Below, in pieces: positions 1 to 8,000 of a DNA stretch of 22,100 nt. The DNA comes from JBFEUI01 sp041547565 (GTDB taxonomy: Bacteria > Pseudomonadota > Gammaproteobacteria > Thiohalomonadales > Thiohalomonadaceae). Numbering within the stretch: the stretch's first letter is position 1; each line of letters starts with the position of its first letter. Made by a program: the position numbers and the translations under genes. The stretch spans positions 1 through 22,100 of the forward strand of contig JBFEUI010000040.1 in assembly GCA_041547565.1 (NCBI GenBank). Reading direction: 5' to 3'. The notes below the pieces were generated by a model. It ran no database searches and had not been told where the DNA came from. It saw only the letters and a list, made by a program, of their open reading frames with translations.

Positions 1-80
1 ATTGAATCTGTCAATGCACGCTTAAAAATTCTTTCACAAACAGCTATACATGTGTCTCCTACTTACTCACTTTCACTCAA

Positions 81-141
81 AAATATGCTTTTCTTATGTA
101 TAAGCTTAGCTCTCTTTTATCGCATAAACATAAGCATATTT
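81..141. repeat. AT-rich inverted repeat, possible terminator of the phosphatase gene
   Basis: A perfect 10-base inverted repeat pairs AAATATGCTT (81-90) with AAGCATATTT (132-141). The inner part, TTATG/CATAA, extends the pairing after a 3-base bulge. Read on the minus strand it lies just after the phosphatase stop codon and ends in a run of five T, so it could work as a weak, AT-rich intrinsic terminator. The flanking bases 1-147 carry no gene I can support and are much AT-richer than the rest of the window. The pairing is seen directly; the terminator role is inference. Confidence 0.35.
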
Positions 142-147
142 CTTATT

Positions 148-948
148 CTAAGTGGATTCATCAATGTAATTCCTCCACGCCCTGAAGCTGTCTGAATTCA
201 CCGCTGCAACGGCTGAAACAGGCGTCAGTGCCGCCGGCCAGAATGCCTCTCCCTCCAGGGTCGAGCTGCTCACACCCGCTTCACTGGCTACCAGCCAACC
301 GGCCGCATAGTCCCAGAGTTTCTGTCGCCCATGGAGGTAGAGATGACCCCGCCCGCAGGCAAGGTAGCACCAGTCCAACGCCACCGAACCGAAGCTGCGT
401 TGAGAACTGTAGGGCGGCTTAGCAGCTAAGTGGCACGCCAGTTCGGAGCTTAAGCGCTTGAAGTCAATCAGGGCGGTCGATTGTTCCAATGGTGGCGCGG
501 ACGTCACAGGCTGAATAGGCTCACCGTTGAGCCGGCTTCCCCCTCCCGAGATGGCGCTGAAGCACTCGTCCCTCACCGTGTCATAGACCACCCCCAGTAC
601 CGGCCCGCCCTCTATCAGCAGGGCCAGCGATACCGAGAAATAGGGCACACCCGTGGCAAAATTGCTGGTGCCATCCAGCGGGTCAAGCACCCACAGCCCC
701 GGGGATGACCCCTCCAGCAGGGTCTGCTGCTCCAGCGGCGTCATCTCCTCTCCGAGGAGCGCGATTTCCGGCCACCTCTCCTGCAGTGCCTCTTTTAGTC
801 CCTGCTGCATGGCCAGGTCGGCCTCGGTGACAATCGAACCGTCGCTCTTGAAGCACCGTTCCACGTGCCTGAAGCGCGGCAACAACTCTTCAGCAGCCAC
901 CGTGGCGACAATATCGCACAACTGTTCTATATCGGGTAACACATCCAT
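148..948 (-). CDS. Inositol monophosphatase family protein
   Basis: This is a 266-residue Mg-dependent phosphatase of the IMPase/FBPase/CysQ superfamily, near the usual family length. The metal and phosphate site motifs are all visible: GEE at 66-68, DPLDGT at 89-94 followed by SNF, and WDYAAG at 212-217. They supply the acidic metal ligands expected in an active enzyme. Family members hydrolyse inositol phosphates, 3'-phosphoadenosine 5'-phosphate or related small phosphates in the cytoplasm; the sequence alone does not choose between these, so I give no suhB or cysQ symbol. The gene ends in TAG and is followed by an AT-rich inverted repeat. It is divergent from the putative lipoprotein gene, with about 200 bases between them, so it is probably transcribed alone. 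Its AT-rich 3' flank differs in composition from the coding part. Confidence in the family is high, in the substrate low. Confidence 0.88.
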   Translation of the reverse strand: MDVLPDIEQLCDIVATVAAEELLPRFRHVERCFKSDGSIVTEADLAMQQGLKEALQERWPEIALLGEEMTPLEQQTLLEGSSPGLWVLDPLDGTSNFATGVPYFSVSLALLIEGGPVLGVVYDTVRDECFSAISGGGSRLNGEPIQPVTSAPPLEQSTALIDFKRLSSELACHLAAKPPYSSQRSFGSVALDWCYLACGRGHLYLHGRQKLWDYAAGWLVASEAGVSSSTLEGEAFWPAALTPVSAVAAVNSDSFRAWRNYIDEST

Positions 949-1147
949 TTCAGTTCTTATATCCTACTTCTTACCCCACTGTCTTCAACGCCATGCAAAA
1001 AATTCACGTAAAGATACGCCACATATGTCCGCAACCAGGGCCGACACCTCGCAAGACACAATTTTTTAGACTATCTACATGTGTCTGCCAATACACCCTC
1101 TGGTACATGGAATAGCCGCCGACGCTATGCCACAATGAAACACCATC

Positions 1148-1753
1148 ATGCACACACTAATACCTGAGTTAATGCGTATACCATTGACCGGCTACCTCAA
1201 GGCAACCGTTACCGGACTGGCAATGTTGCTGCATGCCGGCTGCACGCTACAACCCATACAGCAAGAACCGTCCCAGGCAACAATAGCCCCGACTGAGACA
1301 GGAAAACCGGCTGCACCTGCCCTACCCGCCCCTGCCGTGTTTACCACTGTGGACAATGCGAACAACTACCTCATCACCCACACCCACAACGGTGCCAACA
1401 TCGTCGCCGTCGACAGTATTCGACTGCCAGGCATCCGCAGCAACCGTTTTAAAATCGAGGAACAGCGGGTCAAGATACCCGCGGGCAAGCACGTTCTTAC
1501 ATTCATCGGCATGAAGCGAGTCTGGGCCAGCGCTACCGACAACCTGATCACGACCGAGTGCTTTCAGCACAATCTGAAAATGGATATCAAACCCGGCCGC
1601 CACTACCGCATCAGCACGCGTGGTTCAGCGCTGGAGGACGAGGGTCTGGTCATCGAGGATGCCCACGACAATGTCACGCTACGGATTCACCAGCTTAGCG
1701 AGATTGAGTGCAAGGATATCCTCGGCATCATCAGGCAGTTCGAGAAACGCTGA
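1148..1753 (+). CDS. Putative lipoprotein of unknown function
   Basis: I do not recognise this 201-residue protein. The N-terminus has a hydrophobic stretch (about residues 11-30) ending in H-A-G-C with Cys32, which resembles a lipoprotein signal but has His rather than Leu at the -3 position, so lipidation is uncertain. A Pro/Ala/Thr/Gln-rich linker (about 35-65) follows, as is common between a lipid anchor and a folded domain. The folded part (about 70-195) alternates short polar and hydrophobic stretches, including a PAGKH and a PGRHY segment about 50 residues apart; such turns recall small beta-sandwich domains. Two Cys residues in this part could form a disulfide. A second in-frame ATG at 1172 would give a tighter signal peptide and may be the true start; neither start has a strong ribosome binding site. 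The gene stands alone, with REP-like palindromes downstream. Confidence 0.6.
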   Translation: MHTLIPELMRIPLTGYLKATVTGLAMLLHAGCTLQPIQQEPSQATIAPTETGKPAAPALPAPAVFTTVDNANNYLITHTHNGANIVAVDSIRLPGIRSNRFKIEEQRVKIPAGKHVLTFIGMKRVWASATDNLITTECFQHNLKMDIKPGRHYRISTRGSALEDEGLVIEDAHDNVTLRIHQLSEIECKDILGIIRQFEKR

Positions 1754-1853
1754 CAGGCGGCCGTGGCAGCAACCGTGGGATTCAGGCCGCTCACATGCGC
1801 TCCCGGCAGATGTGTGCGCAAAGCGGCTACCTGACTCCGCCAACAGCATTTGG

Positions 1854-1884
1854 GGTGTCACGTAGCTGGCGCAACGTGACCTAC
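1854..1884 (-). repeat. REP-like palindrome, copy A
   Basis: A perfect 7-base stem, GTCACGT (1857-1863) and ACGTGAC (1874-1880), encloses a 10-base loop in which GC and GC can pair further. Read on the minus strand the unit begins GTAGGTCACGTTGC. It matches copy B in the same gene-free stretch at most positions outside the loop. The location, 3' to the lipoprotein gene and between convergent genes, is typical of REP-type elements, which can stabilise or terminate transcripts. Confidence 0.6.
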
Positions 1885-2007
1885 GGGAAAAGACGCAGTT
1901 CATTAAAAGCAGGCCGGACATGACACAGCGGTGCCCGGCAATCCAGCAATGCCCGATACCGCTTGCGCTCCATCGGGCCTACGGTTTAAATCCGACAAAA
2001 CGGCCGA

Positions 2008-2044
2008 TGTAGGTCAGGTTGCTACGTAGCAGTTACCTGACATC
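2008..2044 (+). repeat. REP-like palindrome, copy B
   Basis: The stem GTCAGGT (2013-2019) pairs with ACCTGAC (2035-2041). Between them lies a perfect 12-base palindrome, TGCTACGTAGCA (2020-2031), plus a 3-base bulge. The unit begins GTAGGTCAGGTTGC on the plus strand, the same as copy A on the minus strand except for one C/G difference. That difference is matched on the opposite arm, so pairing is kept in both copies. Confidence 0.6.
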
Positions 2045-2094
2045 ATGGATGTCTACCCTCCGGCCAGCCAGCAGCTTGCTCATATGCACCTGCA

Positions 2095-3117
2095 CTACCT
2101 GAACAGAAGCACGAACGACTCGAACAGTTCACGGTCGAAGTGATAGGCCATCTCCCCCTTCATCAGCTTCAGGGCGTCAAAGGGCGACATCGCCTTTTTA
2201 TAAGAGCGTTCCGCCGTCAGTGCATCGAAGATATCGGCAATACAGCACATCTTTCCATAAATATGTATCCCGTCCCCTTTGAGGCGTTTTGGATAGCCGC
2301 TGCCGTCATCCAGCTCATGATGCTGCATGATGATGTAGCGGCACTCCTCCGACAAGGCATCGGCCTGTTCGAGTATCTTGTACCCTTGGTAGGGATGGAT
2401 ACGCATTCGCTTCATCTCTGCATCGGTGAGCCGCCCCGGCTTGTTGATAATCGCCGCATCGACATTGATCTTGCCCAGATCGTGCAGAAAAAATCCGGCA
2501 CCCAGTTCATGCAGATTGTGGGCATCTGACTTTTTAAACAGTTCCTTTGACAGCATGATTCCGGTCACACCGACATTGACCGAGTGGGTGTAGGTGTAGA
2601 AGTCGTGGGAAGTGATGCGCAACAGATTGTTGGCGGTTTGATCATCAGAGAGAATCATGTCGGTGATGGCACTGATCGCCCCCTTGCTCGCCCTGATGTT
2701 CTCCGCCGTGGGGCTATCCAACAGCTTTTTCATCATCTCGACGGAGTGGTCATAAACCACTTTCGACTTGTGTTCAGGCGGCAGACTCTTGTCTTCGATG
2801 GCAGAGAGAAATGCCTGGGGCACCACATCCTGCGAACACCATTTTGCCGGGGGCGGCTCGTTTTTGGGGTCGACCGGCGCATCACTATGGCTGATGTGCT
2901 CAAGTTCCTCCACGGTAATGGTGTCGTTTATCGGCAGGTTATCGCTACGGGCATAGTCAACGGTAACCTCGCTGATCCCCTGCCTGGCAACCTCAGCGAT
3001 CTGCTTTTGCGAGCTGATCTTGAATTGGCCTTTAAGGAAATTGTGCGACAGCCATGAGCCGGGCAGGATAACGAACATCCCGACTTTCAGTTCCCCGACT
3101 TTTACCTGTCTTTTCAC
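2095..3117 (-). CDS. HD-GYP cyclic-di-GMP phosphodiesterase with DUF3391 N-terminus
   Basis: This 340-residue protein has a DUF3391-type N-terminus (opening VKVGELKVGMFV, about residues 5-90) and an HD-GYP domain (about 165-335). The metal-binding set looks complete: His178, the HD pair at 212-213, His241, HHE at 266-268 with the canonical DGSGYP at 271-276, and Asp295. HD-GYP enzymes break c-di-GMP down to pGpG or GMP and so favour motility over sessile growth. There is no membrane segment, so it is cytoplasmic, and no receiver domain; DUF3391 presumably controls activity. The start is GTG with no clear ribosome binding site, chosen because the DUF3391 opening begins right there. It follows the rubredoxin gene by 44 bases on the same strand, so the two may share a transcript. 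A chemoreceptor gene is transcribed divergently next door. It ends in TAG. Confidence 0.93.
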   Translation of the reverse strand: MKRQVKVGELKVGMFVILPGSWLSHNFLKGQFKISSQKQIAEVARQGISEVTVDYARSDNLPINDTITVEELEHISHSDAPVDPKNEPPPAKWCSQDVVPQAFLSAIEDKSLPPEHKSKVVYDHSVEMMKKLLDSPTAENIRASKGAISAITDMILSDDQTANNLLRITSHDFYTYTHSVNVGVTGIMLSKELFKKSDAHNLHELGAGFFLHDLGKINVDAAIINKPGRLTDAEMKRMRIHPYQGYKILEQADALSEECRYIIMQHHELDDGSGYPKRLKGDGIHIYGKMCCIADIFDALTAERSYKKAMSPFDALKLMKGEMAYHFDRELFESFVLLFR

Positions 3118-3161
3118 TTAATCGATTTATCTCTATCTACACACCACCAGCGCCCAACTCA

Positions 3162-3332
3162 TCACGCCGGTTCATCAACCACAGCAAACGCCTCTTTCGG
3201 TGCACCGCACTCGGGGCAGATCCAGTCATCGGGGATATCCTCCCAGCGCGTACCGGCCGGTATACCCTCATCGGGTACACCCTGTTCCTCGTTATAGATA
3301 TAACCGCAGACATCACATTCATAGCTTGCCAC
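3162..3332 (-). CDS. Rubredoxin
   Basis: A 56-residue protein with the full rubredoxin signature: CDVCGY at residues 6-11 and CPECG at 39-43, supplying the four Cys that hold one Fe. Conserved aromatic and acidic residues lie between, including YIYN, W30 and the DDW segment before the second Cys pair. Rubredoxins are cytoplasmic one-electron carriers for oxygenases, oxygen or peroxide reductases, and related enzymes. The length is normal for the family. The start is GTG at 3332: an in-frame TGA lies two codons upstream, so no earlier start exists, and a GGAG lies 10 bases before the GTG. It is on the same strand as the HD-GYP gene, 44 bases ahead of it. No redox partner is encoded nearby, so its electron acceptor is unknown. 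Confidence 0.93.
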   Translation of the reverse strand: MASYECDVCGYIYNEEQGVPDEGIPAGTRWEDIPDDWICPECGAPKEAFAVVDEPA

Positions 3333-3440
3333 GTTTCAATCGCTCCAGGGTATTGTGAGGTTCCGTTGCAACACACATGCAGGATAACCGAACAGCTGCA
3401 TTTATCCCACCCGTTTGCTGACTGGTCGAGCTAGACAGTT

Positions 3441-3469
3441 TTGATATTTTTCCATAAGCTGTTCTTAAT
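3441..3469 (+). promoter_or_regulatory. Candidate sigma-70 promoter for the chemoreceptor gene
   Basis: TTGATA (3441-3446) and CTTAAT (3464-3469), separated by 17 bases, each match the sigma-70 consensus at four or five positions. They lie in the 267-base space before the chemoreceptor gene. I see no clear flagellar sigma-28 motif. This is a weak call by eye. Confidence 0.25.
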
Positions 3470-3599
3470 ACGAAACGGCTCGCGCAGCCATCATTTCAAC
3501 CCTTGGCAGACAAACACGAACACCCCAGGAATGCCCAGCTGACACGGACGCACCAACCATAACCACGGTATATCAACTTGTATATAACGGTGTAAAGAA

Positions 3600-4865
3600 A
3601 TGAAGTCCCTGTTACTCAAAATTGCCGTACTGCTCCTTTTCCTCCTGCTTGCCAGCAACCTGCTGCAGCACGTCTGGTCACCCAGCGGGCTGGCTGGTGT
3701 GGTCTATGACCTCGCAGAGGACCTGCTTCTGCTCGCCACCCTCTCCATCCTGTTCCATTTCCTGGTAGCCAATCCACACAGACAGATGGATGAATTGTTC
3801 CAGCGGATGGCCGCCGAGCAGGTGCTGGACCTCACCCAGCGTTTCTCAACCACGCAAGGGCGCGGCATCACCCGGTTGCAGAGTAACCTGGACGCCCTGA
3901 TGGCCAGGACCGACGATGGCGTCGCACAGATCGCAGGCTCGGCCAGCCGCCTTATCCCGATGGCCAAGGAACTGGCCGACACCTATGCCTCCAACGAGCA
4001 AAAGGCGGGCATGCAAAACAGCTACAGCGAGGTGGTAGCCGGCGCCATCGACGGCATGAATGAGGCCGGCAGTGTCGTCTACCAGCACGTAGAGGCCATC
4101 AATCAGGCCGTTGCCGAGACCCGCAACACAGTGAGCACCGGACACGCCACCTTCACCGACAATGCCGCCAGTCTGCACACCCTGGCAGACCAGATTCGCA
4201 ACGCCGCCAACGAGATTGAGGGGCTGCAGCAGCACAGCAGGGAGATCGGAACGGTCATCGAGGTGATCAATGCCATCGCCGAGCAGACCAACCTGCTGGC
4301 CCTGAATGCCGCCATCGAAGCGGCCCGTGCCGGCGAACACGGGCGCGGCTTTGCGGTGGTGGCCGATGAGGTACGGCAACTGGCCGAACGTACCCGCACC
4401 TCAACACTGGAGGTGCAACAGATGGTCGAACGCATCCAGTCAGCCTCCGACCGCATGGTCATCACCATGCAGCAGAGCAGTGAATCGGCCGAACGAACCG
4501 AACAGTTGACCAATCAGTCACAGAGCGATCTGGCTCAAATCGAGGACTCGGTAAACACCATTGTCGATGTCAGCCGTGAAATCGTCGGTGCCATGGAGGC
4601 GCAGCAGCACTCTGCCAACGAGTCACGTAATGCCATCGAGGCGCTGGTCAACCTGAACAGCGAGGTAATGGAGGAGAGCCGCTTACGCAACGTCTCCAAG
4701 GAGGACATGGAAAAGCTGGGCAATTCGCTGCATGAGAAGATCAACCTGTTCAGGTTGAGCAAGAATACGTGGAATGAGGGCCAGCGTGACAAGATTCGCC
4801 ATCAGCCACAATCCGATGCCGTTGCGACACACGAGGCAGGTGACGGTGAGGTCGAGTTATTTTAA
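3600..4865 (+). CDS. Methyl-accepting chemotaxis protein with minimal periplasmic part
   Basis: A 421-residue chemoreceptor. Two hydrophobic helices (about residues 4-22 and 41-57) are separated by only about 18 residues, so there is no room for a periplasmic ligand-binding domain. No HAMP domain is obvious. The rest is a long helical signalling domain whose hairpin tip is clear at about 219-266, including EQTNLLALNAAIEAARAGE and GRGFAVVADEVRQLAERT, the contact region for CheA and CheW. The C-terminus lacks a CheR-binding pentapeptide of the NWETF type. Such proteins may sense membrane state, redox or proton motive force, or a signal inside the cell, but the sequence does not say which. The start is the ATG at 3600, preceded only by a weak GGTG. 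No other che gene lies nearby, so it acts with machinery encoded elsewhere. It converges on purL. Confidence 0.93.
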   Translation: MKSLLLKIAVLLLFLLLASNLLQHVWSPSGLAGVVYDLAEDLLLLATLSILFHFLVANPHRQMDELFQRMAAEQVLDLTQRFSTTQGRGITRLQSNLDALMARTDDGVAQIAGSASRLIPMAKELADTYASNEQKAGMQNSYSEVVAGAIDGMNEAGSVVYQHVEAINQAVAETRNTVSTGHATFTDNAASLHTLADQIRNAANEIEGLQQHSREIGTVIEVINAIAEQTNLLALNAAIEAARAGEHGRGFAVVADEVRQLAERTRTSTLEVQQMVERIQSASDRMVITMQQSSESAERTEQLTNQSQSDLAQIEDSVNTIVDVSREIVGAMEAQQHSANESRNAIEALVNLNSEVMEESRLRNVSKEDMEKLGNSLHEKINLFRLSKNTWNEGQRDKIRHQPQSDAVATHEAGDGEVELF

Positions 4866-4929
4866 CCAGTTATCTGGCACCATCTTCAATAAGCCCATCA
4901 GCGGTGGCCAGCTCTAGGGCACTCGCTTT

Positions 4930-4998
4930 GGGTGAATGGGTGAATGGGTGAATGGGTGAATGGGACAACATTGTCCTTTCCTACTCACCTACTCACCC
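4930..4998. repeat. Imperfect hairpin element with four 8-base tandem repeats
   Basis: Four perfect copies of GGGTGAAT run from 4930 to 4961. They are followed by a near-palindrome, GGACAACATTGTCC (4963-4976), and then by CTACTCACCTACTCACCC (4981-4998), which is an imperfect inverted copy of the repeats. The whole can fold into a long hairpin lying between the convergent chemoreceptor and purL genes. There is no T-run after the stem, so it is not a classical intrinsic terminator. Confidence 0.7.
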
Positions 4999-5008
4999 GC
5001 ATCCAGAC

Positions 5009-8000
5009 TCAATCCACCCACACCCGTGCGTTGCGGAACATGCGCATCCACGGGCCGTCCTCACCCCACTCATCCGGATGCCAGGAGAACTGGCTCGCCC
5101 TGAACACCCGCTCAGGATGGGGCATCATGATGGTAAAACGACCATCGGTGGTGGTCAGACCGGTAATACCGAGCGGTGAGCCATTGGGGTTGGCCGGGTA
5201 GATCTCGGTCGGATCGCCGTAATTGTCTACGTAGCGCAGGGCCACACTGCGGCCACGCAGCGCTTCCTCCGGGCTATGGCCGCTGCGAAACTCGGCGCGG
5301 CCCTCGCCGTGGGCCACTGCAATCGGCATGCGTGAACCCTCCATTCCGGCCAGAAGTATCGAGGGCGACTTGACCACCTCGACCAGCGACAGGCGCGCCT
5401 CGAACTGTTCCGACAGATTGCGTACGAAGTGCGGCCAGGTCTCGGCCCCCGGTATCAATTCGTGCAGGTTGGACATCATCTGACAGCCGTTGCACACACC
5501 CAGGCCGAAGGTGTCCTCCCGCTTGAAGAAAGCCTCGAACTGATCACGCGCCCGCGCATTGAACAGCACCGACTTGGCCCAGCCCTCGCCGGCACCAAGC
5601 ACATCACCGTAGGAAAAACCGCCACAGGCGACCAGCCCCTGGAATTCATCCAGCGCAACCCGGCCGCTGATGACATCGCTCATGTGCACATCCAGCGCGG
5701 CAAACCCGGCCCGGTCGAAGGCCGCCGCCATCTCAATCTGGCCATTGACCCCCTGCTCCCTCAGGATCGCCATCTTCGGGCGTACGCCTGATGAAATATA
5801 GGGGGCAGCGACATCCTCATCGAGATCGTAGCTGAGTTCTACATTCAGCCCCGGATCGCCACTGTCGAGCAGCCGGTCGAACTCCTCTTTCGCGCAGTCG
5901 GGATTGTCGCGCAAGGCCTGCATCTGGTGGGTCGTCTCAGACCAGGCACGCTGCAGGTCAACACGCGCCTCATCCAGCACCGTCTGCCCGTCGTGCTGAA
6001 TCACTATCCTGTCGTCCTCACGCAGTTCGCCGATGACGAAACTGTGCTTGCCGAGACCGGCATCGTGCAGCCAGGCCAGCACCTCATCGGTATCCTGGTG
6101 GTTCACCTGGAGCACTGCGCCCAGTTCCTCGCTGAACAGTACCGCAACCGGATCGCTGCCCAGTTCCTTGAGTTCAAGATTGAGCCCAGCGCGTCCGGCA
6201 AAGGCCATCTCCACCAGGGTGGTGAACAGCCCGCCATCGGAGCGATCGTGATAGGCCAGCAACAGCCCCTTTTTGTTCATCTCCTGGATACACTGGAAGA
6301 AGGCTGCGAACTGCTGCGGGTCATCCAGATCCGGGGCATGGTGTCCCACCTGTTTGTAGACCTGCGCCAGGCAGGAGCCGCCTAGGCGCTTGTGCCCCTT
6401 GCCCAGGTCGATGAAAATCAGGTCGCTGTCACCCCTGTCGCTGCGCAGCTCGGGTGTCAGCGTATGGCGCACGTCGGTGACCGGAGCAAAGGCGGTGATG
6501 ATCAGCGACAGCGGTGCGGTCACCGAGTGGTCTCTGCCATTTTCCTGCCATACTGTTTTCATCGACATCGAGTCCTTGCCCACCGGGATGGTGATGCCCA
6601 GTGCCGGGCACAGTTCCATGCCGACCGCCTTGACCGCCTCGTACAATCCGGCGTCCTCACCCGGATGACCGGCGGGGGCCATCCAGTTGGCCGACAGTTT
6701 GATGTTCCGGATGCTCTGAATCGGTGCCGCCGCGATATTGGTCAGCGCCTCGCCGATCGCCATGCGTGCCGAGGCGGCATGGTCGACCAGGGCCAGCGGG
6801 GTGCGCTCGCCCATGGCCATCGCCTCGCCGTGATAGCTGTCATAGCTGCTGGCCGTCACCGCGCAGTCGGCGACCGGCTCCTGCCAGGGACCGACCATCT
6901 GGTCGCGTGCCACCAGCCCGGTCACGGTGCGATCACCGATGGTGATGAGAAAACGTTTGTCGGCAATGGTCGGCAGGCGCATCAGACGATAGGCCGCCTC
7001 GGTGATATCGACCCGCCCGGTGTCAAACTCGGGCTTGTGGAAGGGACGGTGGTGCACGTCACGCAGCATCTTCGGCGGCTTGCCGAGCAGCACCTCCATC
7101 GGCATGTCGATGGGCGTGTTATCGAAGTGACCGTCCCCGAGCACCAGTTGCTGCTCCTCTGTCGCCTCGCCGATCACCGCGTAGGGGCAGCGCTCGCGCT
7201 CGCAGATGGCGATAAAGCGCTCCAGGTCTTCGGGGCTGACCGCCAGCACATAACGCTCCTGCGCCTCGTTGCACCAGATCTCCTTGGGCGACATCCCCGG
7301 GTCATCATTGGGAATGGTACGCAGCTCGAAGCGGGCGCCGCGTCCGGCATCATCCACCAGTTCGGGCATGGCGTTGGACAGGCCACCGGCCCCGACATCG
7401 TGAATGGAGATAATGGGATTGGCCCCCCCCTGCTGCCAGCAGCGGTCGATCACCTCCTGGCAGCGGCGCTCCATCTCCGGGTTGCTGCGCTGGACCGAGG
7501 CGAAGTCGAGATCCTCACTACTGGTGCCCGAGGCCATGGACGAGGCAGCCCCGCCACCGAGGCCAATGAGCATCGCCGGCCCCCCCAGCACAATCAGCTG
7601 GGCACCGGGCGGGATACGATCCTTCGCGACATGCTCGGTGCGAATGTTGCCCAGGCCGCCGGCCAGCATGATCGGTTTGTGATAGCCGCGCACCTCCTCG
7701 CCGTCGGCGCTCGGCACCTTCTCCTCGAAGGTACGGAAATAGCCGTTAATGGCCGGACGGCCGAATTCATTGTTAAACGAGGCGGCGCCGATCGGTCCCT
7801 CCAGCATGATATCGAGTGCCGAGACGATACGTCCCGGTTTGCCGTGATCGGTCTCCCACGGCTGTTCTGCACGCGGGATGCGCAGGTTGGAGACGCTAAA
7901 GCCGGTCAGGCCCGCCTTGGGCTTGGAGCCCCGCCCGGTGGCCCCCTCGTCACGTATCTCCCCCCCGGAGCCGGTCGCCGCACCGGGGTCGGGCGAGATG

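Larger units (their letters stand above)
1754..2094. other. 341-base gene-free stretch with two related palindromes
   Basis: No convincing gene lies between the putative lipoprotein gene and the 3' end of the HD-GYP gene; the short open frames here lack recognisable content. The two flanking genes are convergent, so no promoter is required. The stretch holds two REP-like palindromes, listed separately, in opposite orientation. Otherwise I see nothing recognisable. It may contain terminators or a decayed gene. Confidence 0.6.

Noticed and set aside
47..1086. Direct repeat TACATGTGTCT at 47-57 and 1076-1086 flanking the phosphatase gene, as a possible target-site duplication
   Set aside because: Many 11-base repeats are expected by chance in 22 kb, there is no transposase or terminal inverted repeat, and the phosphatase gene looks ordinary.
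3137..3376. A 79-codon minus-strand open frame over the rubredoxin region
   Set aside because: It is in the wrong frame. The rubredoxin frame from GTG 3332 to 3162 has all four Fe-binding Cys.
4866..4930. Intrinsic terminator after the chemoreceptor gene
   Set aside because: CCAGTTATCTGG can form only a 4-base stem with no following T-run, so it is too weak to call.
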